From assembly GCF_051020765.1 (NCBI RefSeq), contig NC_134948.1:5138501-5202500 (forward strand): 64,000 bases of DNA, in the 5' to 3' direction. Below, one piece after another: positions 45,663 through 55,078 of the stretch. The position numbers were made by a program, and so were the translations under genes. Position 1 is the stretch's first letter. The number at the start of each line of letters is the position of its first letter. The notes below the pieces were generated by a model that was not told where the DNA came from, searched no databases, and was given only the letters and a program-made list of their open reading frames with translations. The stretch is from Lasioglossum baleicum. Its lineage: Eukaryota; Arthropoda; Insecta; Hymenoptera; Halictidae.

Positions 45663-45820
45663 ACGAACACCTAAATATCTCTTCAGGTTATTGTGATGCA
45701 AAAAATATTTGTTCCGTAATGTGCACGGTGTGCCAGATATTTGGTCCATTGACACCATGCACATTACGTAACAAATATTTTTTGCATCACAATAACCTGA
45801 AGAGATATTTAGGTGTTCGT
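45663..45820. repeat. Near-perfect 69-bp inverted repeat (hairpin)
   Basis: Arms 45663-45731 and 45752-45820 are inverted with only two visible mismatches, around a 20-bp loop. The sequence starts ACGAACACCTAAATATCTCT. An ACACCCTGTATA end motif follows at 45831-45842. It could be a MITE that kept only its palindromic core, or an RNA hairpin gene. Confidence 0.8.
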
Positions 45821-46350
45821 ATTTAAACGGAACACCCTGTATATTGTGATTATTACACGTTGTTGCCTCTGCTTCCCAAAACTTGTGGCCCGTAGCACGT
45901 TCTGGCATAGGTGGGATACCTAAAAAATACAAAGAAAATCAGTAATGTACAATATATGCATGTGTGTTGAATGGCATAATTAGATATACGTACCACGTGA
46001 AAAATTAGAGGTCTTCCTCTTCCCCGGTTGCCGCAGCTTCCTTCTCCTCCTTCCCTGGATAGCACATTATATTTATCCTCCGTTCTGTAAATTAGATTTT
46101 TAATTACACAGTGAGTAAAGGTGAGTATTTAATCTTCTTCGCTTATTGCTCATCTCAACGAATTTTCTAATTTCTGGTGCTACAATTACAAAAGGTCTTC
46201 TGACGTTTTTCATCAACTAATATACCTAACTGATTCAAACATTGCAATGATATTTATAAAAAATCGATTAAAGTTGAACTACAAACAAAAGAATGTACTA
46301 CCAGAAATAAAAAAATTCGATGATGAGAAGCAAGTGAAGAAGATTAAATA

Positions 46351-46564
46351 TTAGGTTGTCCCAAAAGTTCCTTCCGCAATGCCTTTCTTTAATATTGCTA
46401 AATAAATATTAGGTTGTCCCAAAAGTTGTTTTTCGATGCATGCACATAATGCAAATTCATATTAAGAAGTACTAAAATATTAACATAAACATTATCGTAT
46501 TGTTTGTATTTATTTAGCTACATTAAAGGAACACAATGCGGAAGAAACTTTTGGGTCAACCTAA
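46351..46564. mobile_element. Mariner-type MITE, with a nested or duplicated left end
   Basis: It starts TTAGGTTGTCCCAAAAGTTC and ends with the inverted form (CTTTTGGGTCAACCTAA), with about 30-bp TIRs, flanked by TA on both sides. A second left end (TTAGGTTGTCCCAAAAGTTG) sits at 46409. No transposase ORF. Confidence 0.75.
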
Positions 46565-47484
46565 TACTTGCCTTACTGAATTGGTTTAAGCCATCATTTT
46601 GCCGATTTAGAATATTGCTAAGCTAATTCTAATCTGAATGGGCCAAAGCTGAATTGTGTTGGATTTGTTTAAAGTGATAAATGATAATAATGATAATGAA
46701 AAGAGAGTGATAAAGTGATAAAGAAACAAACAATTTACTATTTTGGACTCTACATTGAAGTGAACATACTCGCCCCGTAGCACCTCATACGTGATGGCAA
46801 ATGGCACTGTCGCGTGGTGTGCCGACAAGCGTTCTCACGCTTTTTCACGCGAAGATTCTGGGAGACATTTGAGCAAAATGAAACCGATTAACCAATATAA
46901 ATATGTACAAATACCTTCCGTTCTTCCTTCCTTCCACGTAGTGCACGTAATCCAAGTAATCCACGTAATCACATAATCCAAGCAAGTCAATCTAATAAAT
47001 AGTCAAATAGTCAAATGCCGCAACGCAGACCGCACCTGCGAATGTAACGTGTAACCACAGAGCGAAGCTATGTAAATATATCTGTGATTGTGTCAAGAAA
47101 AACGCTGCATGTCACAATTTCAAAAAATTTCAGTTTATGCATTTATTGAACTTTATAGTGTAGGATTAGGTATTTACCAGAAAAAACGTCACGAAAATCA
47201 ATTCAAAAGGCTCGAAAAAATAATACAATTTAACCAATGTCCTTGTCAAAGCATTAGTGATCAAAACTTTAAACGACAATATCTCGAAAGTGAAAGTACA
47301 ATGTGACATGCGGCGGCGTCCTCCTGACAACCACAGATATTACGACCGAGCTAAGCGAACGAGAACTTGCGAACTGTTGAGAGTTGAGAGAATAACTGAA
47401 AACTGCTGAAAACTGAACGGCAGTTTCCCCTTCCCTGACGTATCGTCGTATCCGTGAGCGGTGTCGACCGCGCTTGACCGTGTT

Positions 47485-47672
47485 GGTGCATGTTCGATTG
47501 CACGCGCGCTACACAACAAACGTACCTCTACCATGTCCGTGTGACTACCTGCTCGACCGAACGCGTCGGCGACGCGTTCCTTCGATTTTCACGTTGCCGA
47601 AGTTTCGGAAGCATGAGGCGAAAAGTCGGAATCTGGAGACGGCGCGCATTTGAATCTCGGGCACAGCACGCG
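47485..47672 (+). repeat. Dispersed ~190-bp repeat, copy 1
   Basis: It matches 51799-51982 in the same orientation, including TTTTCACGTTGCCGAAGTTT and GGCGAAAAGTCGGAATCTGG. Identity is about 85 percent by eye. Not coding. Confidence 0.7.
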
Positions 47673-48643
47673 GCGCGACGCACATTTTGCTATAACTTTT
47701 GATCTAAAAGAGATATCGAAGAGAAATTAGGCCTAATTTTTTTTTAAAAATCGGTTTTAACGATGTAAAAAGAAATATATTTTGTATTTTTTAAATAATG
47801 TTTTCGTTGATTCTTAAGGTATAGCCGGAAAAGATGGTCAGAAGTATCCAACCAAATTTGTTTTTAGTCACGTCATGTTCAACAGAAAATTATGAAAAAA
47901 TTCATGAATATTCTACCGAATAGCATACACTACTGAGATTTTTTTCAAAATTTTTGGTTGCAAAATCGATTTTTAAACAAATCGGAAAACATAAAATTGC
48001 CGATTTTATGTATATACATACATCAAAGTCTTCAGTTGACCACATTTATATTATTACGTTAGTTGTGTCTCATCCTGATTATTAATGTGTATTTTTTCAG
48101 ATTTTTCGGATTACGGAAACATGTTTTAAAAAATTGAAAACCTCCAAAAATTCCAAGAAAATGCATGTTTTGTATTGAAGTGTTAGAGACTCCAGTTTTA
48201 TAAGAATTCAGTACTTGGATATTATTGAAGCAACCGTTCTTAATTTTTTTATAATTTTTTAGAGGTTGGGTAGCCGTTAACAAAACAAGTACATATATAC
48301 GGCTGGGAATCTTCTGGCCCCGAATCGAATCCCGCATCTATAATCGTTTTGTTCGGTAAATACTTATTGCTTCGAGTTTTAATGAAAAGTTTAACCAAAA
48401 ACATTTTTTAATTGTCTACATTTATTTTCAACTTAAAGAATTGATGCAGTTCGCGCTGTCGACTTTCGCTGTCCACTTTCTGTAATTGAAAAAAAGAAAC
48501 ACAATTTAAGTTATGATTGCGAAGTGCAGAATGGTTTCGAGGTATTCGAAAATACCGCTACAGGTGGTCCCCTGTGTATCTATATCTTCGAGTAACTAAT
48601 TACAAATTTTGTATCTATTATTCGTGATCCGAAATTTGTATCT

Positions 48644-48713
48644 AGGAGAAAAATTAAGGGCAGATTCGGAATCAGCGCAAAAAACTCTATAAGAATCATC
48701 CAACAGTAATTGT
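48644..48713 (+). repeat. Short dispersed repeat, inverted partner of 50930-51003
   Basis: It contains CAGATTCGGAATCAGCGC then AAAAACTCTATAAGAA and CAGTAATTG. The reverse complement of 50930-51003 has the same blocks in order. Confidence 0.6.
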
Positions 48714-48984
48714 TGAAGAAATTTGGTGTCGCGGAGACTGTAAATCAAATGGGAAACTTTCTTCCAGCAGATCTATTAATGGGTCTATTAACTTTTTCCC
48801 GTGTAACATTTTGTTTATTTTCTCGTTTCTTTGTTATAATAAATGGAAGCTTATGTTAATTTGTTGTTCTTCATTCTTTAATAAGCCCCTTTTAATTTCC
48901 CATCAGTTTCAACTCCATAAAGTAATAGTTTTCTGTAAAATCCGTATCAATGCCTCCGGATCGGAAACTTTCTGCCAGGGGTTG

Positions 48985-49725
48985 TATTAATTCGAGTAAC
49001 TGTAACTTTTTTAATGTTGGACTATATGGATTTGGACTTTTCGTGAGAAGTTGGAGAAATTAGTTTACTGCACGATGTGAAAAGATATGTAGTGGACATG
49101 GCGCGTTGGAAAGAGGGACTTTCCGGACGCGGAAATTTCATCCTTCTCAAGTGCGCGCTGTGGACGGTTGCGTTGAGGGTTCGGTCGTAAAAGTGACGAT
49201 TACCAGAACCCTGACTCAACCGTTGCAATGTCCTTGGCAGCGACGACTTTGAATTGTTTTGGGGAAGGAAACTTTCTCCTTACTCTTGAGGAACGGAGAA
49301 TTCCTCCCCTTATTTTAACGGTCTTTCTCACGTTGCTAATCCTCCCACCAAAAAGGATTTTTACCAGTGGAAAAAAAGCTTGTGGCACTCGTTGAGAACG
49401 CATCGCTCTAGAGTTGCCCGCGCTACGTTAATTTATATCTCTGTACTTTGTTAGTACTCGATAGTCATTAACGTTTATAATCTAGTTTTCTCGTTATTGT
49501 TATTATTACTACATCTTGTTTTGTTTTGTTATTGTTACGTGTTATTGTTTTAATAAATATCTATACCGTTGTCTGTTAACCACGCGAAACATCATAGACA
49601 CTGAATTACCCGTCACCCTAAAGATATTTTTCCAGAAATTGCAGTTGGCCGGAATTGTAGAGAAAATAGGTACTAAATATTGCATTTCACAACTTCTTTA
49701 TGTGGGGCCTATATTGAAAATTTAA
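48985..49725 (+). repeat. Copy of the 53.5-kb foldback-arm family, split by an insertion
   Basis: 48985-49087 (TTAGTTTACTGCACGATGTG) and 49620-49725 (AATTGCAG.TGG.CGGAATTG, then CCTATATTGAAAA) together align with one arm of the foldback at 53464-54134. The two halves are separated by the insertion at 49088-49619. Confidence 0.6.
49088..49619 (+). mobile_element. Probable solo LTR (532 bp)
   Basis: It begins TGTAGTGGAC and interrupts an older repeat, with AAAGATA directly repeated on both sides (49081-49087 and 49620-49626), consistent with a 5-7 bp target duplication. It contains AATAAA near 49553 and has no TIRs. A diverged relative starts TGTAGCGGAC at 10479. The LTR family is not assigned, and the 3' end lacks a clear CA. 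Confidence 0.55.
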
Positions 49726-50929
49726 AAGATAGTTATAATAATTAACCATTTGCAGCTGTTTTAATTTCGGAGCTGTTTTAACTCGAAAATGAAACATCTC
49801 GTTCTAGGTAGAATAATTTCGTTCTATACAATTCTTTTCATTTGATGGATATGAAATTGATTGTAATACCTCATACAATAATTAAAGGTTTAGTAATTGA
49901 TTAGCTACCAACATGTTTAACAATGTAAACAATATTTTGCATAATGGGACAGCAATTTTTAGTGGTGATTTCGAGTCACCACTGGAGTGCTAAGGGTTAA
50001 AGATGGTAGAAATTGCAGGATATTACAACAATGACAAATATTATAAAGCAGATACGCTAACGTTACCGTTATCGCGTCAGAAGGAATAGCTGCAAGCTGC
50101 AAGTACAATTGTATAGAGTATAGAATTTCGGGGAAAACTGGGAAGAGAGGGAGGGTTGCCGGAGGATTAATTATGGCGTGGAAGAACCGACGCGACGGTG
50201 CCCGTAAGGATAATCACGGTCGCCTAGAGTGGCCGGACTATGGCAGGGTAAGACGTGGTTTCCCTCGGGTCTCAATTATCCATCGGGCCTTAATTTGTCC
50301 GGGCTGTTTGTCTCTCGATCAAGCCGGTTCGTCGAGGTCCTGGTACTGTACTTTGGAAATGAAATGGATGATTATGTGAAAATTTGCTTGTCAAATGAAC
50401 ATTCTGGGAAAAGGTTCAGGTAATTTCGTGCAGAAAATCCAGAGTTGTTTTGGTAACTACCCAGGACTTATTGGCCCTCGCGACGGTCAAAGTAATTGCC
50501 CAGTTTTATCGACGTTTTATTACTTCGTCGCGTACCCTGGTATAAAGCAGCGAAAGCAATTTAGATATCGTGAAACGGTTCGAATTTCTTTTCTTGCTGT
50601 TCTTGGAAATTCTGAAATTGTCAACTCAGTGGTCGGCACGGATGAGACTTTTCAGGCCGCCTCCTTTCACCGGCCGCACGTCTCGTTCTCCGTAACGGCC
50701 TTTATCCTCGAGGCAGCTCAGGCCCGTATCTATCCCAGACCGTGCGAACTGCGTACAAAATTTCTGTTTATGAAACATTAGAAATTCCATTTCTTTATAC
50801 ACATATTTTTAGCGTGTCTTTCTTAACATGTATGAATTAAATGAAACGAGGCTTCATTAACTGATCTATTTTTATTGAATGGAGTAGAATTACACTGTCC
50901 AACAAATTTCAACTTTTTTTATGTTCCCC

Positions 50930-51003
50930 AATTACTGTAGGGTCCTTCTTATAGAGTTTTTCGCGCTGATTCCGAATCTGTTTTCAATTTTTTTCCTATA
51001 CGC
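50930..51003 (-). repeat. Inverted partner of 48644-48713
   Basis: The same ~65-bp repeat in the opposite orientation (on + it reads CTTATAGAGTTTTTCGCGCT then GATTCCGAATCTG). Confidence 0.6.
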
Positions 51004-51212
51004 ACAGTTTTTCAGGAACAAGGCTTTGAAAAAAAAACATATTTTTCAACTTCAAACAAATATTGTGATGTTATTATAAAAGATATTGAATTGTTCTTTC
51101 TGGCAAAAGATTCTGTAGACTTTCCCGAATACAGTGATATCCAATATTAATACATTATGATTGATTAAACATGTTTAAACAATGATTAAATACGGAGAGA
51201 TTTCGTCGCGTC

Positions 51213-51729
51213 GGCGCACAGTGGAAAATTTGGCCCAGACTCGATTCAAAATCAAAGAACTTTCGATAGAAATGAGGTAGAGCGATGAAATTTTTTTAAA
51301 ATGAAAGCTGAAACTTTGCAGAATATGGGAAAAATAGGGAAGTTATGGTACGAACGTTTTTTAACCGAGAAAATTCGTTAAACATGTAGAATTTAAAGAA
51401 ATCGATTTTGCAATATCCTGAGGTCGTAGACAAATTTTGAGACCAGATTTGAAATCGGCGTGAAAAAATCTACGGGAAATGATATATAGCAAAAATTTTA
51501 AAAAAATTTTCCGCGCGTGGTATTGGAAAAACCACAATTTTCTCGAAATTGTGCAAGTTTAACGAATTTTCTCAACGTTAAAAAACGTTCTTACCATAAT
51601 CTCCCTATTTTTCCCATATTCTGTAATGTTTCAGCTTTAATTTTTAAAAAATTTCATCGCTCTACCTTATTTCTATCAAAAGTTCTTCGATTTTGTCTCC
51701 GATTTGGACGAAAGGTCACACTGTGCGCC
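51213..51729. mobile_element. Foldback element with ~230-bp arms
   Basis: The left arm starts GGCGCACAGTG and the right arm ends CACTGTGCGCC. The arms match through GGTAGAGCGATGAAATTTTT, AATATGGGAAAAATAGGGA and GAGAAAATTCGTTAAAC, leaving a short centre near 51470. There is no ORF. The ends resemble those of the 24.35-kb element. Confidence 0.7.
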
Positions 51730-51960
51730 GTCTCCAGATTCTGACTTTTCGCCTCATGCTTTCGAAACTTCGGTAACGTGAAAACTCAGCCCGTCTGAGT
51801 GCCTGTTCAATTGCTTGCGCGCTACACACAAGCGTACCTCTACTCTGTCTGTGTGAACTACCTGCTCGACTGATCGACGCCGACGCGTTCCTTCGATTTT
51901 CACGTTGCCGAAGTTTCGGAAGCATGAGGCGAAAAGTCGGAATCTGGAGGCGGCGCGCAT
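51716..51960. repeat. Second inverted repeat overlapping the foldback's right end
   Basis: 51716-51782 is the reverse complement of 51897-51960 over ~62 bp, centred on AGCATGAGGCGAAAAGTC. The right arm belongs to the dispersed repeat at 51799-51982. Confidence 0.65.
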
Positions 51961-51982
51961 TTGAATCCCGGCACAGCGAGCG
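51799..51982 (+). repeat. Dispersed ~190-bp repeat, copy 2
   Basis: A direct repeat of 47485-47672, 4.3 kb away. See that entry. Confidence 0.7.
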
Positions 51983-53059
51983 ACGCGGCGATAACAGAAC
52001 ATACGGACAATAGGACGTCCTTATATTAGGGTATGTATTCGGATAATGGGGGTACGGATACGGGAGTCTCTACTGTATTCAAAGAACAAGTAGACATAAT
52101 TGAAATCGTAATTCTAATTGCAATATTTTGTAGGACTCAATATAAATAGTACCGTATACTCATCTTTTTTTATCGATGAATATGATCACTAACTAAAATA
52201 AATTCCTAATAAGAAAAAAAAATGTTAACAACCCATTAAAAAGTGTTAAAAACGCGACTGAACATGTTGGTGAGAGTCCCATTTGGGGGTGAACGGAACT
52301 TTTAAGCTAGTGCTTGAAGCGGACCCTGGGATTCGGCAAGACCGCAGATGTGGCAACCAAACCTTGGGGTTTTCCAGCCATCTGGAAACTATCGAAACGG
52401 TGTAGCTTCGAATAATTTTCTGCCAGGGCGGCGAAGACTTCGGTCGCCGTGGCCAAGTGGTGCAATAAACACGGCCAGGTAACCCGACGCGCGTCGGCCA
52501 GCCAGACATATCGGCATGAAACCACTAACAAGTTAATTGCAGACCTTGTTTATTTTTCGTAATTGTTTCATGTAAATGACGCTAGCTGCTTCGTGTGGCG
52601 TTCTTCCGATTAAAAAAAGACTAATCTCAAGATAGAATTTGGACTGTGGATAGTGGATTTATTCAAAGTCTTCGAATAACGGCACAATCAATTTTCTACC
52701 GAAACCGAAATAATACCGGTATTCTTTCGGTTTTTCCAATGCTTAGGTTGTTCCAAATGAAAAAGGAACTACAGGCCACTTAATGTTCCGTCGTAAAACC
52801 CTCCGCGCGAAGGAACAAGCGCGAGTCCGAATTCACAGGCGAGGCCGTCATAAAACATTCAGCTAAAGACCTTCCAGATGTACCTCCCAACAAAGTGATT
52901 TTTAGCCAGCCGAAAGAAGCACAGCCGATGTAGCCAGATGTATTTGGACCTTTTATACCGTTAAAGTACTAAACTTTATACCGTAGCTACCTGCAACCGA
53001 ACATACTCCTTGGTTTCAAATTCTTGCTTTAGTTTATTAAAAGGAAGTAGACTCGTTTT

Positions 53060-53444
53060 CAGGATTGCAAGGGTGCGGGATTCGCCTCTTATTCTCATCT
53101 CTCGATAATAATACAAACACGGGGTTTTTCACTAGTCAAAAACGCTAGATAAAAGATCGATCTAGGACACTATCTGCCTCAAAAGTTCTATTTTTTCGTT
53201 TACGAGGCGTAATTGGCATTATTCGGCAGCATGTAGCTATGAAAATAGCTTGTATGCTTCCGAATAATGCAAATTACGGTGACGACTAATGCAAATTTCG
53301 CCTCGTAAACGGAAAATAGGACTTTTGAGGCAGATAGTGTCCTAGATCGATCTTTTATCTAGCGTTTTTAACTAGTGAGAAACCCCGTGTTTGTATTATT
53401 ATCGAGAGATGAGAAGAGGCGAATCCCGCACCCTTGCAATCCTG
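53060..53444. repeat. 385-bp near-perfect palindrome
   Basis: The left arm begins CAGGATTGCAAGGGTGCGGG and the right arm ends with its inverse at 53444. The arms match nearly base for base for about 150 bp (ATAAAAGATCGATCTAGGAC, ACTATCTGCCTCAAAAG, GTTTACGAGGCG). The centre (about 53215-53270) is itself an inverted repeat (GCATTATTCGG.AGCAT). The whole unit can fold into one long stem. Confidence 0.85.
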
Positions 53445-53463
53445 GAAAAAGGCTATACTGGAA

Positions 53464-54134
53464 CTGCAATTACTCGAATTAATATTCGGACGTTCTAAAA
53501 AAGACGAGAACTCTTTTAATATTGTACTAAACGATTTGAACTTTTTTGGGGAGCTACAGCAATTAGTTTACTACAGGATGTGAAAAGAAATTTTTTCAAA
53601 AATTGCAATTGATCGGAATTGTATGAAAAAATACTAAGAGTTGCATTTTACAACTTTTTTATGTGGGCCCATATTGAAAAATTGAAAAATACGCTTTGTA
53701 GATCTGTGTCGACTAAACATATTTTGAAAATTTCGTCAAAATCGGTTGACGTTGCAATGAGCTACAAACGTTTAAAGATGGTAAAAATCGCAGATTTTCA
53801 GCCTACATCGAAGAATTCTTACATCTTTCAAGGCCTGTCGTTTTTTCCCGCATCAACCGATTTCGATGAAACTTTCACAGTGCACATTATTTCCGCAGGC
53901 CTACAAAACGTACTTTTTAAATTTTCAATATAGGCCCGCGCGAAAAAGTTGTAAAATGTAACTTTTAGTATTTTCTCTGCAATTCCGACCAAATGCATTT
54001 TTTGAAAAAATTTCTTTTCACATCCTGCAGTAAACTAATTGTTCCAGCTCCCCCAAAAAATTCAAATCGTATAGTACAATATTTAAAAAGTTATCATCTT
54101 CTTTAGATCGTCCGAATATTAATTCGTGTAACTG
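53464..54134. mobile_element. Foldback element with ~220-bp arms and a ~230-bp centre
   Basis: Left arm about 53464-53695 and right arm about 53912-54134 are inverted. Shared blocks are CGAATTAATATTCGGACG, TTAGTTTACT.CAGGATGTG, AAAAGAAATTTTTTCAAAAA and CATTTTACAACTTTTT. No ORF. Part of an arm recurs at 48985-49725. Confidence 0.75.
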
Positions 54135-54412
54135 TACGTATTAGGGGATAATTAATGTATTACTAGTTTATTGATTTATGTGTAGGTTTACTCTTAATGT
54201 AACTGTAAAGAAAATTACGGCGAGGGGGGAAGAACGTAACATTCAATTTGTACATATAGTTTCCATCTCTCTTGCGATCAATGCAGACAATTTTTATTTT
54301 GCACAAAGATCCGCAGTCTAGGAAAAATAATATAGATATAATAGAAATAAATAAAATTTAATATTTTTTTATATCGGGTTTATTATTTCGTTTTCATTCA
54401 GAATCGGTATTT

Positions 54413-54541
54413 GGAATTGTCGGTAAAAAGGAAGACTGCTACATATTTGTACAATATGTAGAAATTCATTTCACCGACATTACCAACATTACTGACATAA
54501 CCTCACCGACGGTGCTGCCCTGTATAACGGCATCCGCCGCT
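54413..54541 (+). repeat. Inverted copy B of the TSR1/NOP2 flanking repeat
   Basis: This is the reverse-complement partner of 45258-45385. On + it reads GGTAAAAAGGAAGACTGCTA then CATATTTGTACAATATGTAG, and ends CTGCCCTGTATAACGGCAT. It lies about 540 bp upstream of the NOP2 start. Confidence 0.7.
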
Positions 54542-55078
54542 CCACGCAGACTCCACGAGCTGCCTTCCATTTGGACGGAAGAAGCTGCCCTCTAGATGCT
54601 GTGACGGCGGTGGACGGCGGACTTTGTTACATCTATGCGCATTTCTGGAAGCCCAGGTGGCATGAACTCCACACTCTTTCTAGATGTACTCCAACCGTTG
54701 CTCCGAGCAGCCAATAAGCGGCGTCTGGAACCGTACTGCCCTCCAAATTCACTCCACGCTCTGGACTGTCCCTGGCAGTTCCAAACTGTGCTATCAGGGC
54801 TGTGTCTAAATTGGTCTAAATACGAAGCACCACGTGCGCCGATGAAGAAAAACATCCTGGTGACAAGTAGGATGCAAGTAGGAACATGTAGGAACATTTT
54901 CAAAAATAAAATCACTGAAAATCATTGAAAATCATGTTCATTTTCAATGTTGGCGACACTTATGAAATGTAGAGCGCGCACATGGTTGTGCAGTGGTAAA
55001 TACAAATGATAGGTTATGTATGACGCGTGTTCGCGCTTTGAACGAGTTTCAATTTTCAATTAGTAAATCTGGGAAAAG

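Larger units (their letters stand above)
45027..55078. other. Repeat island between divergent TSR1 and NOP2
   Basis: Ten kilobases with no supported protein-coding exon. The two edges carry inverted copies of a ~130-bp sequence. The inside is a mosaic of palindromes, foldback elements, MITEs and an LTR-like insertion, listed separately. The remaining stretches (46.6-47.4, 47.7-48.6, 49.7-50.9 and 52.0-53.0 kb) are AT-rich or low-complexity, with only short ORFs of no recognisable family. The outer 200-500 bp on each side should contain the TSR1 and NOP2 promoters. Confidence 0.65.

Noticed and set aside
45627..45932. 101-residue minus-strand ORF over the 69-bp hairpin
   Set aside because: It translates both arms of an inverted repeat, so the two halves mirror each other at the DNA level. 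No transposase motif is present.
50173..50781. Overlapping ORFs of 64-128 residues at 50.2-50.8 kb
   Set aside because: There is no recognisable domain and several frames overlap in repeat-rich sequence. They are not supported as genes.
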